From contig NC_063156.1 of NCBI RefSeq assembly GCF_020921035.1, positions 21,252,283 to 21,316,282 on the forward strand: a stretch of 64,000 nucleotides of DNA. Direction: 5' to 3'. The position numbers and the translations under genes were made by a program. The notes beneath the pieces were generated by a model. It did not search any database and was not told the origin of the DNA. It saw only the letters and a list, made by a program, of their open reading frames with translations. Origin of the DNA: Rhodamnia argentea. Lineage: Eukaryota; Streptophyta; Magnoliopsida; Myrtales; Myrtaceae. Shown here piece by piece: positions 35,201 to 45,557 of this stretch; position 1 is the stretch's first letter; each line of letters begins with the position of its first letter.

Positions 35201-35919
35201 TACCCCTCTCATTTATTATTACCCTCTGTCTTTTTTGGCTTCCAATTCCTTCCCCATCCACTGAAATGCTGTCTCTCTCTCTCTCTCTCTCTCTGCTTTT
35301 CTGGGGTGTGATTGATGAATTGGCATGAACTATTTGCCTTCTTCTCCACTGCTGCCCAATTAGGGTTTCATCATAAGAATTTGCTCTCTCAGCATTAGAG
35401 TCTCTCTCTCGCTCTCTGCAACAAATTTCCATCCTCTCTCCCATCGTTTTCTAAGGTCACCTTTTTATCTTGGAACAAGGAAAAATTTCCTGAGAGAGAT
35501 CCCTACAAGGCAAAAGGTACTGTTCCTTTTCTTCCTAATTTCTTTTGATCAAATAGACCTTGAACTAGCTGTGAGGTAGGTAAAGATCATGAGGTATGGC
35601 TACTGCTCACCGGCAAAGGTTGAAGTTTCTGGGAGACTCTGAAGCATAAAAAAGACTAAAAATAGCTAGGTGTTCGGACAAATGCTTGGAGTTTCTTAAT
35701 CAGGGATTTACCATGATTAGATGCTGAAAAACTTTGCTGAACTTTTATGTTGTGGGAAGATGTTGAAACAACACTCAATTTAACTAACTCGTTTTTCTTT
35801 TTCTTATTTTTCTTGGTCAGATTCTTTAACTAACTTGAGAAAGATTGATTTCTCCAGCTCAATGTTGAATAGCATGTGCACACAAATAGTTCTTCTGATC
35901 TGAGAGAGACTTGAGCACC

Positions 35920-35956
<37 letters not shown>

Positions 35957-36402
35957 GAGACCTGTTGGATAGTAAAGTGGAAACAACAAAAGCCAAAAAA
36001 CGAAAAACAAGATAAGAAACGAAGATATCCTAGTTCTTCTCAAGAGCAAGAGAGGAAAGCCAATATGGAATGTTCAGGCACGAGAAATTCTGGGTTGGCA
36101 TGAACTTACTGCTTTTCTTGAAAAGGGTACACTTGGAAATGAAGCTTGAGGTTGATTCACTTCAAATCTCTAGGAACCAGGATGGACTAAAATTATTCAG
36201 GGTCTCTCTTTTGATTACTTGCACTTATATGTTTCACTCATCAGCCGTCCTCTGTAACCCTAGAGCACCGGCTTTCTCATGTCATCTGTTACTATTAAAG
36301 TAAACAAAACGATGGAGTCAAGCCAGGCGAATGGATTCAAAGAAAAAGAGGCACTGGCTAATTGGAAGCTAAACCATATACGTTGCATTCAAACTACATA
36401 CG
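35201..36402 (+). promoter_or_regulatory. Probable 5' leader and promoter of the LOB-domain gene
   Basis: Pyrimidine-rich CT tracts (35269-35294 and 35398-35420) followed by a GA tract (35918-35960) lie 450-1130 bp upstream of the ATG. This is the usual look of long plant 5' UTRs with a leader intron. A possible leader-intron donor is AAAG|GTACTG at 35516. No acceptor can be chosen confidently from sequence alone. Confidence 0.4.
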
Positions 36403-37044
36403 ATGGTTCTTGAAACTGAGGAAAAAAAAGTGTGCTCACAAGAATCATTGGATTGTAGAGACATGTCATCATCCAGCTCCTACAACTCCCCCTGTGCTGC
36501 CTGCAAATTCCTGAGGAGGAAGTGCATGCCGGGTTGCATATTTTCGCCTTACTTCCCACCAGAGGAGCCTCAGAAGTTCGCCAACGTCCACAAGATCTTT
36601 GGTGCGAGCAATGTGACCAAGCTGCTAAACGAGCTCCCCCCACACCAGAGAGAGGACGCGGTGAACTCGCTAGCTTATGAGGCCGAGGCAAGGGTCCGCG
36701 ACCCGGTCTATGGCTGCGTTGGCGCCATCTCCTTCCTCCAGAGGCAGGTCCAAAGGCTCCAGAAGGAGCTTGACACGGCCAATGCCGATCTTGTCCGATA
36801 CGCCTGCAACGAGATTCCATCCTCAGCAGCCATTCCCGGGAGCAATAATCCAGTGCAACCTGCTACGCTACGCCAAAGGGTGGCGCCGCTCGAGTTCGGT
36901 GGTGTCGGGAGGCCAATAGGCAATGAAGTAGGAGGGGCATTTTATCAAGCTCCTCTTCCTCCTCCTTATCCGCTTCCTTATCCTCCTCTTCCATGGAGTG
37001 ATAGCTTTGGAGGGGACTTCAATGGAGGAGGAGGCAACATTTGA
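36403..37044 (+). CDS. LOB-domain (AS2/LBD) transcription factor, LOB/LBD25-like
   Basis: A single-exon frame of 213 residues. The LOB domain spans about residues 29-130: zinc-finger-like C block Cys31-x2-Cys34-x6-Cys41-x3-Cys45 (SPCAACKFLRRKCMPGC), then PYFPPEEPQKFANVHKIFGASNVTKLL (GAS block), DAVNSLAYEAEARVRDPVYG, and a Leu-zipper-like coiled coil LQRQVQRLQKELDTANADL near residues 107-130. The C terminus is Pro/Tyr/Gly-rich. This is a class I LBD protein, a plant-specific DNA-binding regulator of organ boundaries and lateral-organ development, acting in the nucleus as a dimer. ATG 36403 adds 20 residues before Met21 (36463), where many LOB proteins start (MSSSSSYNSPCAAC), so Met21 may be the main start. 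LOB versus LBD25 cannot be separated by eye. Confidence 0.92.
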   Translation: MVLETEEKKVCSQESLDCRDMSSSSSYNSPCAACKFLRRKCMPGCIFSPYFPPEEPQKFANVHKIFGASNVTKLLNELPPHQREDAVNSLAYEAEARVRDPVYGCVGAISFLQRQVQRLQKELDTANADLVRYACNEIPSSAAIPGSNNPVQPATLRQRVAPLEFGGVGRPIGNEVGGAFYQAPLPPPYPLPYPPLPWSDSFGGDFNGGGGNI

Positions 37045-38439
37045 GAACTCAATAGGACCAGCCCTAATGAGGAAGGTGATATCCAGCAACCATGTGCATA
37101 CCTACTTGGTTATGGATTTTATAAAATTGAGGTCTCTGTTCAATTTCTGTTTTATATATATGTGGAGTCTTGTAGTAGCTATAGCTTCTAGACCATTTTA
37201 ACATACTGCTCATTATACAAGCAATAAGTTTCATGGGGGTTAACTCGTATTAATGTGTCAATCCCTGTTAAACCTAGCTACAAAAACCAGCTCAAGAGAG
37301 AGTCTTGTAGTGTAGCTATATGTGTTTTAATTGCTTATATTATCATTGCTAGCTGTTCCAAAGCATGCGCCTGCGGAATTGCTGTTGTCTGTATCATTGT
37401 TTATATATTCTTTAACGCTTATCCATGCACTTACAAGCCTCTTTTAGTCATACATGCCAGTATTCTCACCGCTCTTTCTGCGCGTTGTTCTTGAGGACCA
37501 CTGTGATTTATAATCACTTTCTCATTAGATCTTTGAGCAGCCATAAAGCACAAATCTTCATCTTCAACTCTTGTAACTTAAGCATATTCCCAGCATGATG
37601 TTCTTGCGGCTTTTCATTTCGGCTGCGCGTCTTTCACATGAAGGGGGGGAAAAAGCAGGTTTCGAAAGTGTGAAAATTCGTTATTGTAGAGAAGACCCTT
37701 TGAAAAAGATTGCTTGAAAGTTTTTGCGAGGATTGCCAGAAATTTTATCTGGTCTATGTACTGCAAAAGGGTTTGCTTCATGTCTTTATTTGATTTATGT
37801 TCTCAGTGACTCTGGGTAGTAGCTTTGTGGAGGAGGAAAAGAACACTGACTTCCAAAGTTCTGAAATTCCAGAGGCAAAAAGGAAAAAGAGAGGTTCATG
37901 AAAGTCCAAATCTGCACAGTCGCCACCAGTTCTTTGCCTCACTTTACCTCATAATTCCATGCAAGAGTTTTCAGTCTTTAAATACCCAATTTTAAGAACC
38001 CTAAATAAAACGAGAATAGAATATAATATAATATTTGATGTCCGCCTGTCTCTCTCTCTCTCTCCCCGGTGGGCGTAAAAGGTTGCAGCTTTATTACGTG
38101 CATGCTTCTCTTACACATTTTCTTGGCTAATTCGCATAATATGTTGGGTCATAGGCTACTAGTAAGCATGCAAGTATTGGCCGAGTGAGAAGCCAAAATA
38201 ACAAACAGGGACATGTCATTTCCAGCAAGAACAGAACTAGGGTTTTATCTAACCTTCAAGTGAAAGAAGAAGATCTTACGAAGGGATGCTTTTTTCTTTA
38301 TTTATTTGAGGTTTGGAATGCTATTGATCCAAATAAGACTTAATTGACATGGTGTTTCTTGTCTTGCATCTTTTTCTTTCTTGAACACAAACCCACTACT
38401 AAAATCATCAAGTCAAAATATAGAAAGTGAAAATATGAC
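37045..38439. other. LOB gene 3' region and intergenic
   Basis: The first few hundred bases are presumably 3' UTR. Beyond that I see no gene. A short CT tract is at 38051-38064. Confidence 0.45.
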
Positions 38440-39235
38440 ATAGATATTTTGCTTAATACCCTAAAAAAACCCTCAAATTGAGTTTCTAGTCCCAACTCTA
38501 TCAAAAACTTTTTGCCGTCTCACAAAAACCTCACAAATTTTGTTTCAATCCCAATACTACTCTAAATTTTTTTTTTCTTGTAAAGAACCATCAACTTCAG
38601 GTCCAATCCCAATTTTACTTTAAACTTGTTTTGTCTCATAAAACTCCAAACTTTTACTTCTCATATTTGCCTCCGTTAATCCTCCGTCCAAAATCACCCT
38701 AAGTGATGTGGCATTTGTTAGTCATTATTCTAGTTAATTTTCCAATTTTCATATCCAAGAAGATGTACTTTGGAGATGAATTTCCATAGAGCAAATCTCG
38801 TCTTATTGGATCTGAAATTTGGGTAGGTGGCTTTCTAAAATTGCTATTATTCTGTCTTCCTTCCAACTCACTCAGGAATCTTCAATTTTGCAATCAGTCT
38901 TCAATCTCTAACGCTCAAGAGTATTCCATCTATTAGGGTCGAAGTCTCTACTCGCACTTGAGACACAAAGCTTGGGACGCTCCAACAGTTTGTGCTCTGG
39001 ATTTTTCCCTTTCTTAGTTATCAAGAGAAACCTTTGATAGAGGATTAACGTCGACAAGTTTGGGATTTCAGTAAAAGTTTGTGACCTTTAATAAGACAAA
39101 AAAGAAAATCATGATACAATTGAAACTAGATCTAAAGTTAGAATTTTTTTTTATGAGAGCAAAATGAGTACTTGATATAATTAAGATAGGACCTAAATTT
39201 GGAGTTTTTTTCAGAGTACTAGGCCACAGATATTT
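38440..39235. mobile_element. Inverted-repeat element containing the dispersed repeat
   Basis: The left side (38460-38690) is a degenerate tandem of 'tcccaa(c/t)nctac-ctaaac...cataaaaactc' units. The right side (39040-39235) is the inverse in style (GAAACTAGATCTAAAGTTAG...GACCTAAATTTGGAG). The interior 38755-39010 is the intact form of the repeat that Copia 1 splits at 12436/17219. No coding sequence. Confidence 0.5.
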
Positions 39236-40309
39236 ACATAATAGGTGAGCCCTATTTAGCGGTGTCTTTTATAACATGACTCTTATCTATAATTAATATG
39301 TTATGAAAGAAAAGAAAAAATGGAATAGAAAATGAGCAACATGGTCCTTTCTCATCTTTGCCTGTCGACTGCTCTGTGGATCTGTCGGGACCTTTGATCT
39401 CTGCCAGTTTCAGTGAGTGTCACGTCCAACGCTGTCCCTCTCCAATTCGTCATCTCAGACATTATCAAGAAAAGTCTGAACCTGAACATGAACCTGAACA
39501 CACTGTTGCAAAAATTCTTGCCCCCACACTGAAAATCCCGCTCTTCGGATTTCCATTTGCCTCGCTTCGGCAAATAAGATGTCTGTCTTTATCCCACGAG
39601 TTGGGAGGTTAAATTTCTAGGACATAGGTACTTTTAAAGTAAAAATACACACGTAATTTTTAAAATAAAAATTCATTTAATTAAAGCATTTCTTTCCTTC
39701 AAAAATGATTTTAGAGTCACTTAAAAAAGTAACAAAATTATCTTTTTTTTAAATTTAATTTTTAAAGTAGAAGTATTATCACGCGAATCAAATTACGTTC
39801 AACAAAAAAGGGCTTCTGATTATTTGATAAGTATTGAAAGTATTGGTGGTGTCATTTCCCTGAAGGAAAAAAGCGACAATTTTCAGTTGGTCCAGAATCC
39901 ATCAAATCGTTCTCAGGAAAGACGTGGGAAAGAAGCAAAAACAGACTGTTTCCCACACATTTCAACAGTTGTAGCTTCCACTTCCAGTCCAGCAGATGTA
40001 CCCGCGAAAAAGCCTCTCTTAAAACAATTTGTAACTCGAAGTGTTTGTCGCCACTCCTTAGGTTTGGCTGTTCTCGATGTGCCAGGAATTTCTGTCTATT
40101 TCCGTCCAATCCAATCCGATCCAATCAAATTCACTCGTGCACTTCTGTGTGTTTATGATAAAATGGGCATGTGCTTAGGATTAACGTATAACCTTGCTCG
40201 AAAGCATCATCTAAGTTGTTAAAGTTGCCAAACTGGTTCTTGGAAGCGTTATCATTAGTTACCTATTACACTTGTACTAGTTTAGTTTCTTTTTTTCTTT
40301 TTCTTTTTT
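39236..40309. other. Intergenic, nothing recognised
   Basis: No supportable gene. Isolated open frames at 39358-39612 and 39824-40222 have no family signature. Confidence 0.4.
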
Positions 40310-40830
40310 TGGGGCAGACTTTTAGTCTTTTACCAATTTAGCTTGACGTGGACAAAATTCAGTAGTATTTTAATATTTTTTGAATATTTTTATTATTTTT
40401 CCTTTCTTTTTATGTGTTTTTTTACGGTGCTCGGCAAGGGCCGTCGGGCCCTCGCCGACTATTGGGCTAGGTTCGCCGGGCCCTCGTCGACCAGGGGCAA
40501 GGCATGGCGAGGGTGTTGCGGCTCTCGCCGGCCATTATAAGGAGAAAAAAAATAAAGAAAAAGAAAAGAAAAGAGAACAAATAAATAAACTATTCAAAAA
40601 AATATTAATATTTTAATAAAATCTATTCGTGTCGGCGTCGATTGTACCACGTAAGAAGCCCGGCGTCTACGTCGGCGGTTTTCCGGCCATAAGTGGCCAA
40701 ATGGATTCAAATGCCAATACGTAAAAGGGTTTATGACTCAATTGGCAAAATTAAAAGGTTTAGGATTCAATTGGCAAAAGTATAATAGATTTATGACTTT
40801 TTGGACAATTTCACCAAAGAAATTCCAATG
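40310..40830. mobile_element. Inverted-repeat element, family A copy 3
   Basis: The right arm (GGTTTAGGATTCAATTGGCAAAA, ATAGATTTATGACTTTTTGGACAATTT; 40740-40815) carries the family A units. A GC-rich core (40430-40530, GCCGTCGGGCCCTCGCCG) and AT-rich shoulders match the family layout. The left arm is short and degenerate. Confidence 0.5.
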
Positions 40831-42340
40831 AGGCAATATTCAAACACTAAATGCCATAATAGACTTGTAGAGTATAATGAATTTATGCCCCTTACTATAA
40901 CATCAGAATCTAAATACTCTAGAAAAGATCCCATATAGTATATGCGGTTTAATGAACCATACTAGAATTTGTATGTTTACTTATGGACGTGGCCTCCATA
41001 TCTAGATGAAATTGAGCTAACCCTAATTTTTCAACGCATGTGTTCGAACTTACATTTTTACGTATAATTACAGTTTTTTTTTTTTTTTTTTTAGAGAGAG
41101 AGAGATTAGCTCCAAATCAGGTAGGAACTAGGTAGCTCCTTACTATAACGTGGACATCAATATTTTTTTTTTTGGTAAGGACGTGGACATCAATATTAAT
41201 TGCTGCAGAAGTCAAAATTGCACATGAATGAATTGGGAGTACATACAAGAGATTGAATAGACCAACAAAAACCCGCCAAAGTCACGCGAAGGACAGGAAC
41301 GAGGACGGCTCTTATTCAAATCGGAGTTAGACAATTTTTTTATGACCCCAAAACAAAAGACAAAGGGTGCGCCTCGATCACCACGACAAAGAAAATCACC
41401 TACATTTCTTTTTGCCGCACCAAGCATCGGCAATGCAATGCCCGGCGCGACGGATGCACACACGACACGGCCCGAATCGAAGAGGATTGTCCTAGGATTT
41501 AGATCTTCTGAAGAGAAACTTTAATCAGCTAGAGCGGCACAAATTCAATGAATACAAGGACGGTCTAAGATAAGGATCACATACATAATTAGATCTCCCC
41601 CTCACTCTTAATCTAATTGATTTTTCCAAATCCAATTGGACTTTAAAAAAAATGTTCCGTTTTTCAAATGGATGCCCTGCCCTTTTAACGCTGAAAGCAA
41701 GCTCTTTTCCTGAGATTGCCAATGATGATGGCTATGATGGTTCCCATCCCATCAGCGTGATCCATTAGATTAAACAGACATCATCAGATTTGATCAATTT
41801 GATCTTTTGGCGATAGATAAATATTCTGTCTTTTGGCGTATGACTTGTTAATTGAAAAAGCTGCGATGCGTACAGATCTTGGAGATCTGAGAATATGGAG
41901 GATAAGGTATTCGACTGGTGGGAAATATTTGCTCCGTTCTCCAACTTTTTTTTGTTTTTCAATGAGTGGGGAATGTTTAGGGTTTATATTAATGTGAATG
42001 TTCCGACCATTGATTAGTTTAAGTCAGAGAATAATAACCCTTTTCTTCGAAGACGGCTATATATGCGCGGTTGGTTGACCAAACCCTAAAGAGAAACCTC
42101 GTAATGCGGTCGGAAGCAATTCGATTGCACCAGCATCTAAGTGACGAAAGCACATACGTCCATGAACAAATTATATAGAATTTGGCTTTCATCGTTTGGA
42201 ATGGTTATTATTTCTTTTCCTTATTGCTAAGTGAATAAAGGCTAAACCCTAGATGACCATTTGCCCCGTCATAGATCTAAAATTAGTCCATCTTTCAGTT
42301 GATTTTCAGTATGGTCCAATTTTCTTCGAATCAAGCCGGC
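40831..42340. other. Intergenic, nothing recognised
   Basis: A T-run (41071-41090) followed by a short GA tract; no gene, RNA or clear repeat. Confidence 0.4.
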
Positions 42341-42344
42341 GGAA

Positions 42345-42955
42345 AACTTACAAAAAATTTACCAAAAAATCCTAAAACTATTGCAGTTGTGCTAATTCAA
42401 TTTTAATTTATTTTTTTTCAATTAAGTCCTAAATCTTTTGTGATTTTACCAATTTAATCTACTTTGCTGGGAGGCGCTAATGTGACGTTAGCGACACCGA
42501 CAAGGATAATTTTTAACAATATGTTTTTTTCTTTTTTTTTTTTCTTCGTAAGCCTACTGTGGATAGTGAGGGCTTCACGGTGGACTCGAACGAGGCCGCC
42601 TCACCCACAGCTGGTGAGGCCATGGTTGCCTTTGCCTACGGCCACGCCTCGCAAACCCTCTTGAGGCGGGGGCTTCAAAGCCCTCAGCCGGTGGGCGACA
42701 AAGCTCCGGCGACCCTCGCCGACCACAGTAAGATTAGGAAGGAAAAAAAAATAAAAACTAAAAGAAATATTAAATATATTATATTATTATTAAATTTTAT
42801 TTATGTCAATGTCATATCAAGACCGGCCACCATAATGGACTGAATTAGTACAATTACAAAATGTTTAGAATTCAATTGGCAAAAAAATAGTTTATGATTG
42901 AATTAGCATAGTTACAATAAATTTATAACCTTTTTGTAATTACCCTGAAAAATAG
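42345..42955. mobile_element. Inverted-repeat element, family A copy 4
   Basis: Left ACCAAAAAATCCTAAAACTATTGC (42361) and right CAATAAATTTATAACCTTTTTGTAATTA (42916-42942) are inverse arms. GC-rich core 42560-42725. No transposase. Confidence 0.58.
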
Positions 42956-43170
42956 TCTACGTTCTCTTATCCATGTTGTCGGTCGCTTGCTTCAGTATGA
43001 AACAAGGACGTGTTGTCTGATGTGCGAAAGTTAACTCGTGTACAATCAAGGACGAGACTAGATCAATAAGGTCGCAACATTAGAAATGGATTCCAATTAT
43101 TGGACTACAATGCCTTACTTTTTTTCCCTAGTAGTCCATTCTCTTCATCTTGCAACTATAATAGTTTTTT

Positions 43171-43497
43171 GGAGGGTCAATTGTCCAATCAATCCTGAAT
43201 TATTGTACGGATGCCGATTCAGTTCTAAATTTTTCAATTTTGTTAATTCGATCCTTAACCTTTGCCCGAAACTCCAACGTAATCCTTCCAGCCAATTTTT
43301 TGATCGGGAGGCAATTGGTCATGTAAGACGATCGGCAATGAACGGATTGCCATGTCAACTATTTCCGGCGAATATTGGGCGGAATGGCTGCGTTGGAATA
43401 TCGGGCAAAGGTTTAGGATTAAATTGTCAAAAGTGAAATGTTTAGGATTACATTAGCCTTTGCACTATAGGTTTAGGATTGATTGGGCGATTTTCCC
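43171..43497. mobile_element. Inverted-repeat element, family A-like copy 5
   Basis: TCAATTGTCCAATCAATCCTG (43177) is matched inversely at 43475-43492 (TAGGATTGATTGGGCGAT). The inner arms share 'cctaaacctttgcccgaaa(t/c)tccaacg' (43252-43280 against 43383-43420 inverse). About 330 bp with no core gene. Confidence 0.6.
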
Positions 43498-44271
43498 ATT
43501 TTTTGGATGAGGTAAATTTTTACCCTTTTCAATTATTACTACGAATAAGATTTATTGTCCGACAGAGACCCAAATGAAGCAAGGCCCAAGGTTGTAATCC
43601 GTGGGCTGGGCATTGGAAAGCATAGGTGCGGAAATTCATGTGCCATTTCTCAACATGTACCAACCGAGACCATTGACCATTGACCAGCATTGTGCGCAAT
43701 GAACATACGATATGAACCTGAATGGAACAAGCAATGTGGAAGCTAAAAATCGTAGATTCAAGTTTCAACTCGACATGAACTTCCCAATAGAGACGTTAAA
43801 CAAGTAATTTGCAATCCAACATGTGATGATAATAGTTGGTTTTATACATGAAATTTTCATTAATCGATGTTTGCCACATCAATTAGTAAATAAATGTTCG
43901 CAAACCATGATATATATTCAAGTATTACGTTTGTCCCGGTTCGCTTAAGTTGCTGAACTTGTGGAGCGAGAATAGCCATGTTTTTTTTTCTTCTTTTTTT
44001 CACGTTATATCTTGCGCCATTGGCGAGCGCCGGAGTGAGGAATTGCCCATTGTATGAGGGACGGGAAAGCATTTTTATGCAACGGACGGTTGTGTTGTTG
44101 ATGTGGAAGAGCAAGCCAATCGCTTTCCGATAGAGTAATTGAGTGTTATGTTAAACAGAAAAATTTGCTTTTAAGCAAGCTATCGATTTTCGATAAAAAA
44201 AAAAAGAAAGGAAATTATATATGTAGGAAGATTATCTGCGGTAGGCTTTACGACAACATGGAATGGCTTCT

Positions 44272-44326
44272 CATGCATACCCTCGCGCTCTCACCCCAAT
44301 CCACGTGTCAACCTTTCCACGTGTCC
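44272..44326 (+). promoter_or_regulatory. Seed-type promoter motifs of the oleosin gene: RY element and two ABRE/G-box cores
   Basis: An RY motif CATGCAT (44272-44278) is followed by CCACGTGT at 44301-44308 and again CCACGTGTC at 44317-44325, 140-195 bp upstream of the oleosin ATG. RY sites are bound by B3 factors (ABI3/FUS3/LEC2 type) and ACGTG cores by bZIP factors such as ABI5. Their combination is characteristic of seed-maturation genes. CTTAAATG at 44341 may serve as a weak TATA. Confidence 0.7.
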
Positions 44327-44464
44327 ACTTCCCTACCCTCCTTAAATGTTCAACCACACCCTCACCTCTTCTACGTACTAAATCTTCTGCATCTGCATCA
44401 GACTTATCACTCTAGCTTCTGGATCAACTCTGTCAAAGCAAGCTCGTAGCACCACCGCAACCAA

Positions 44465-44968
44465 ATGGCGGAGCACCACCAGCCACAGCAGCTCCAGACC
44501 CACCCCCACCGCCAGCAACCCCCAGCCGCCTCGACCCAGAAGCTCAGGGACATCTTCTCCGGGAGAGGCCCCTCCACAGTCCAGGTCCTCACGGTGGTCA
44601 CGCTCGTCCCGCTCGGCGGTGTCCTCCTCCTCCTGGCGGGCCTCACCTTCGCGGGCGCCCTCATCGGGCTTGCCGTAGCGGCCCCGCTCTTCGTCCTCTT
44701 CAGCCCGGTCCTCATCCCCGCGGCGCTCACCATCGGCCTCGCGGTCGTCGGGTTCTTGACGTCGGGGGCGTTTGGGATCACGGGGCTGGCTTCCCTCACG
44801 TGGATGCTGAGGAGGATGAGGGAGCTCCTGCCGGAGCAGGTGGAGCCGGCCAAGCGGAAAATGCAGGACACGGCGGGCCATTTGGGCTACAGGACGAAGG
44901 ATGTGGGCCAGACCATCCAGGAAAAGGCCCACGATGAGGGGAAGGCCCGTGAAGCTGCGAGGACCTGA
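44465..44968 (+). CDS. Oleosin (oil-body structural protein)
   Basis: A single exon of 167 residues. It has a hydrophilic N terminus rich in Gln/His/Pro (residues 1-45), a hydrophobic hairpin of about 70 residues (about 42-112) and an amphipathic, charged C terminus ([20 protein letters not shown]...). The hairpin contains the diagnostic proline knot [13 protein letters not shown] (Pro-x5-Ser-Pro-x3-Pro pattern). The protein coats lipid droplets in seeds and keeps them from fusing during desiccation and rehydration. The length suits an L or small H isoform. The gene is GC-rich, intronless, and has a seed-type promoter. It converges with the DUF1421 gene downstream. Confidence 0.95.
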   Translation: MAEHHQPQQLQTHPHRQQPPAASTQKLRDIFSGRGPSTVQVLTVVTLVPLGGVLLLLAGLTFAGALIGLAVAAPLFVLFSPVLIPAALTIGLAVVGFLTSGAFGITGLASLTWMLRRMRELLPEQVEPAKRKMQDTAGHLGYRTKDVGQTIQEKAHDEGKAREAART

Positions 44969-45557
44969 ACAAGAGCTCGCAGAGGTCGTCGCTTTTCATG
45001 GTCTGTCTTGCGTGTGTATATATGAGTCGGTGGAATGCGTAGTAATAAAAGATTGCGATGATATGTACCAAAGGTGTGAGAAGTAGGGAAGAGGAGATGA
45101 TGATGATGCTTCCCTTCATTTTGGGATTTGTTTATGCGAGCATGTAAGCGACTAATAAGACTTTACTACGACCGAGTTCTGTGTTAAAACCCAAATTCGC
45201 GGAGCTGACCAGTGAACTAACTTGAAGAATCCTCAAATTAGAACGCACAGTCGATTCAACCTTTGATTCAGACTAGGAACAGTCGCAGACGATACACCGA
45301 TTCCATACACTTTGGCAAAACACAAGTATTCACAGAACAAGAACCCCGAAAATACCGGTGTGCATTCCGGGTTTGACTGAGAGATGTAGCAAGTTTGATA
45401 GGTTTCACACGATAAGTACATCAACCAAATAATATATGCATCATGTGCATCGTGTTCTTCACCAGCAAAAACTAGAAGCTCCACAACATTTTAACAGTCG
45501 CCCACATGCAAAGGCAAAAGGTGCTGAACCGATCATGTCGTTGCTTTAACCTGCGGC
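44969..45557. other. Shared 3' region of two convergent genes
   Basis: About 590 bp between the oleosin stop and the DUF1421 stop. It must hold both 3' UTRs and polyadenylation signals. AATAAA-like AATAAAAGA lies at 45042 (plus strand). Confidence 0.5.

Noticed and set aside
35121..35444. 107-codon minus-strand frame with Arg-Glu repeats
   Set aside because: Produced by CT/GA microsatellites of the LOB gene leader.
44378..44932. 184-codon minus-strand open frame rich in Glu, Asp, Arg
   Set aside because: Antisense of the oleosin gene; charged low-complexity sequence with no family signature.
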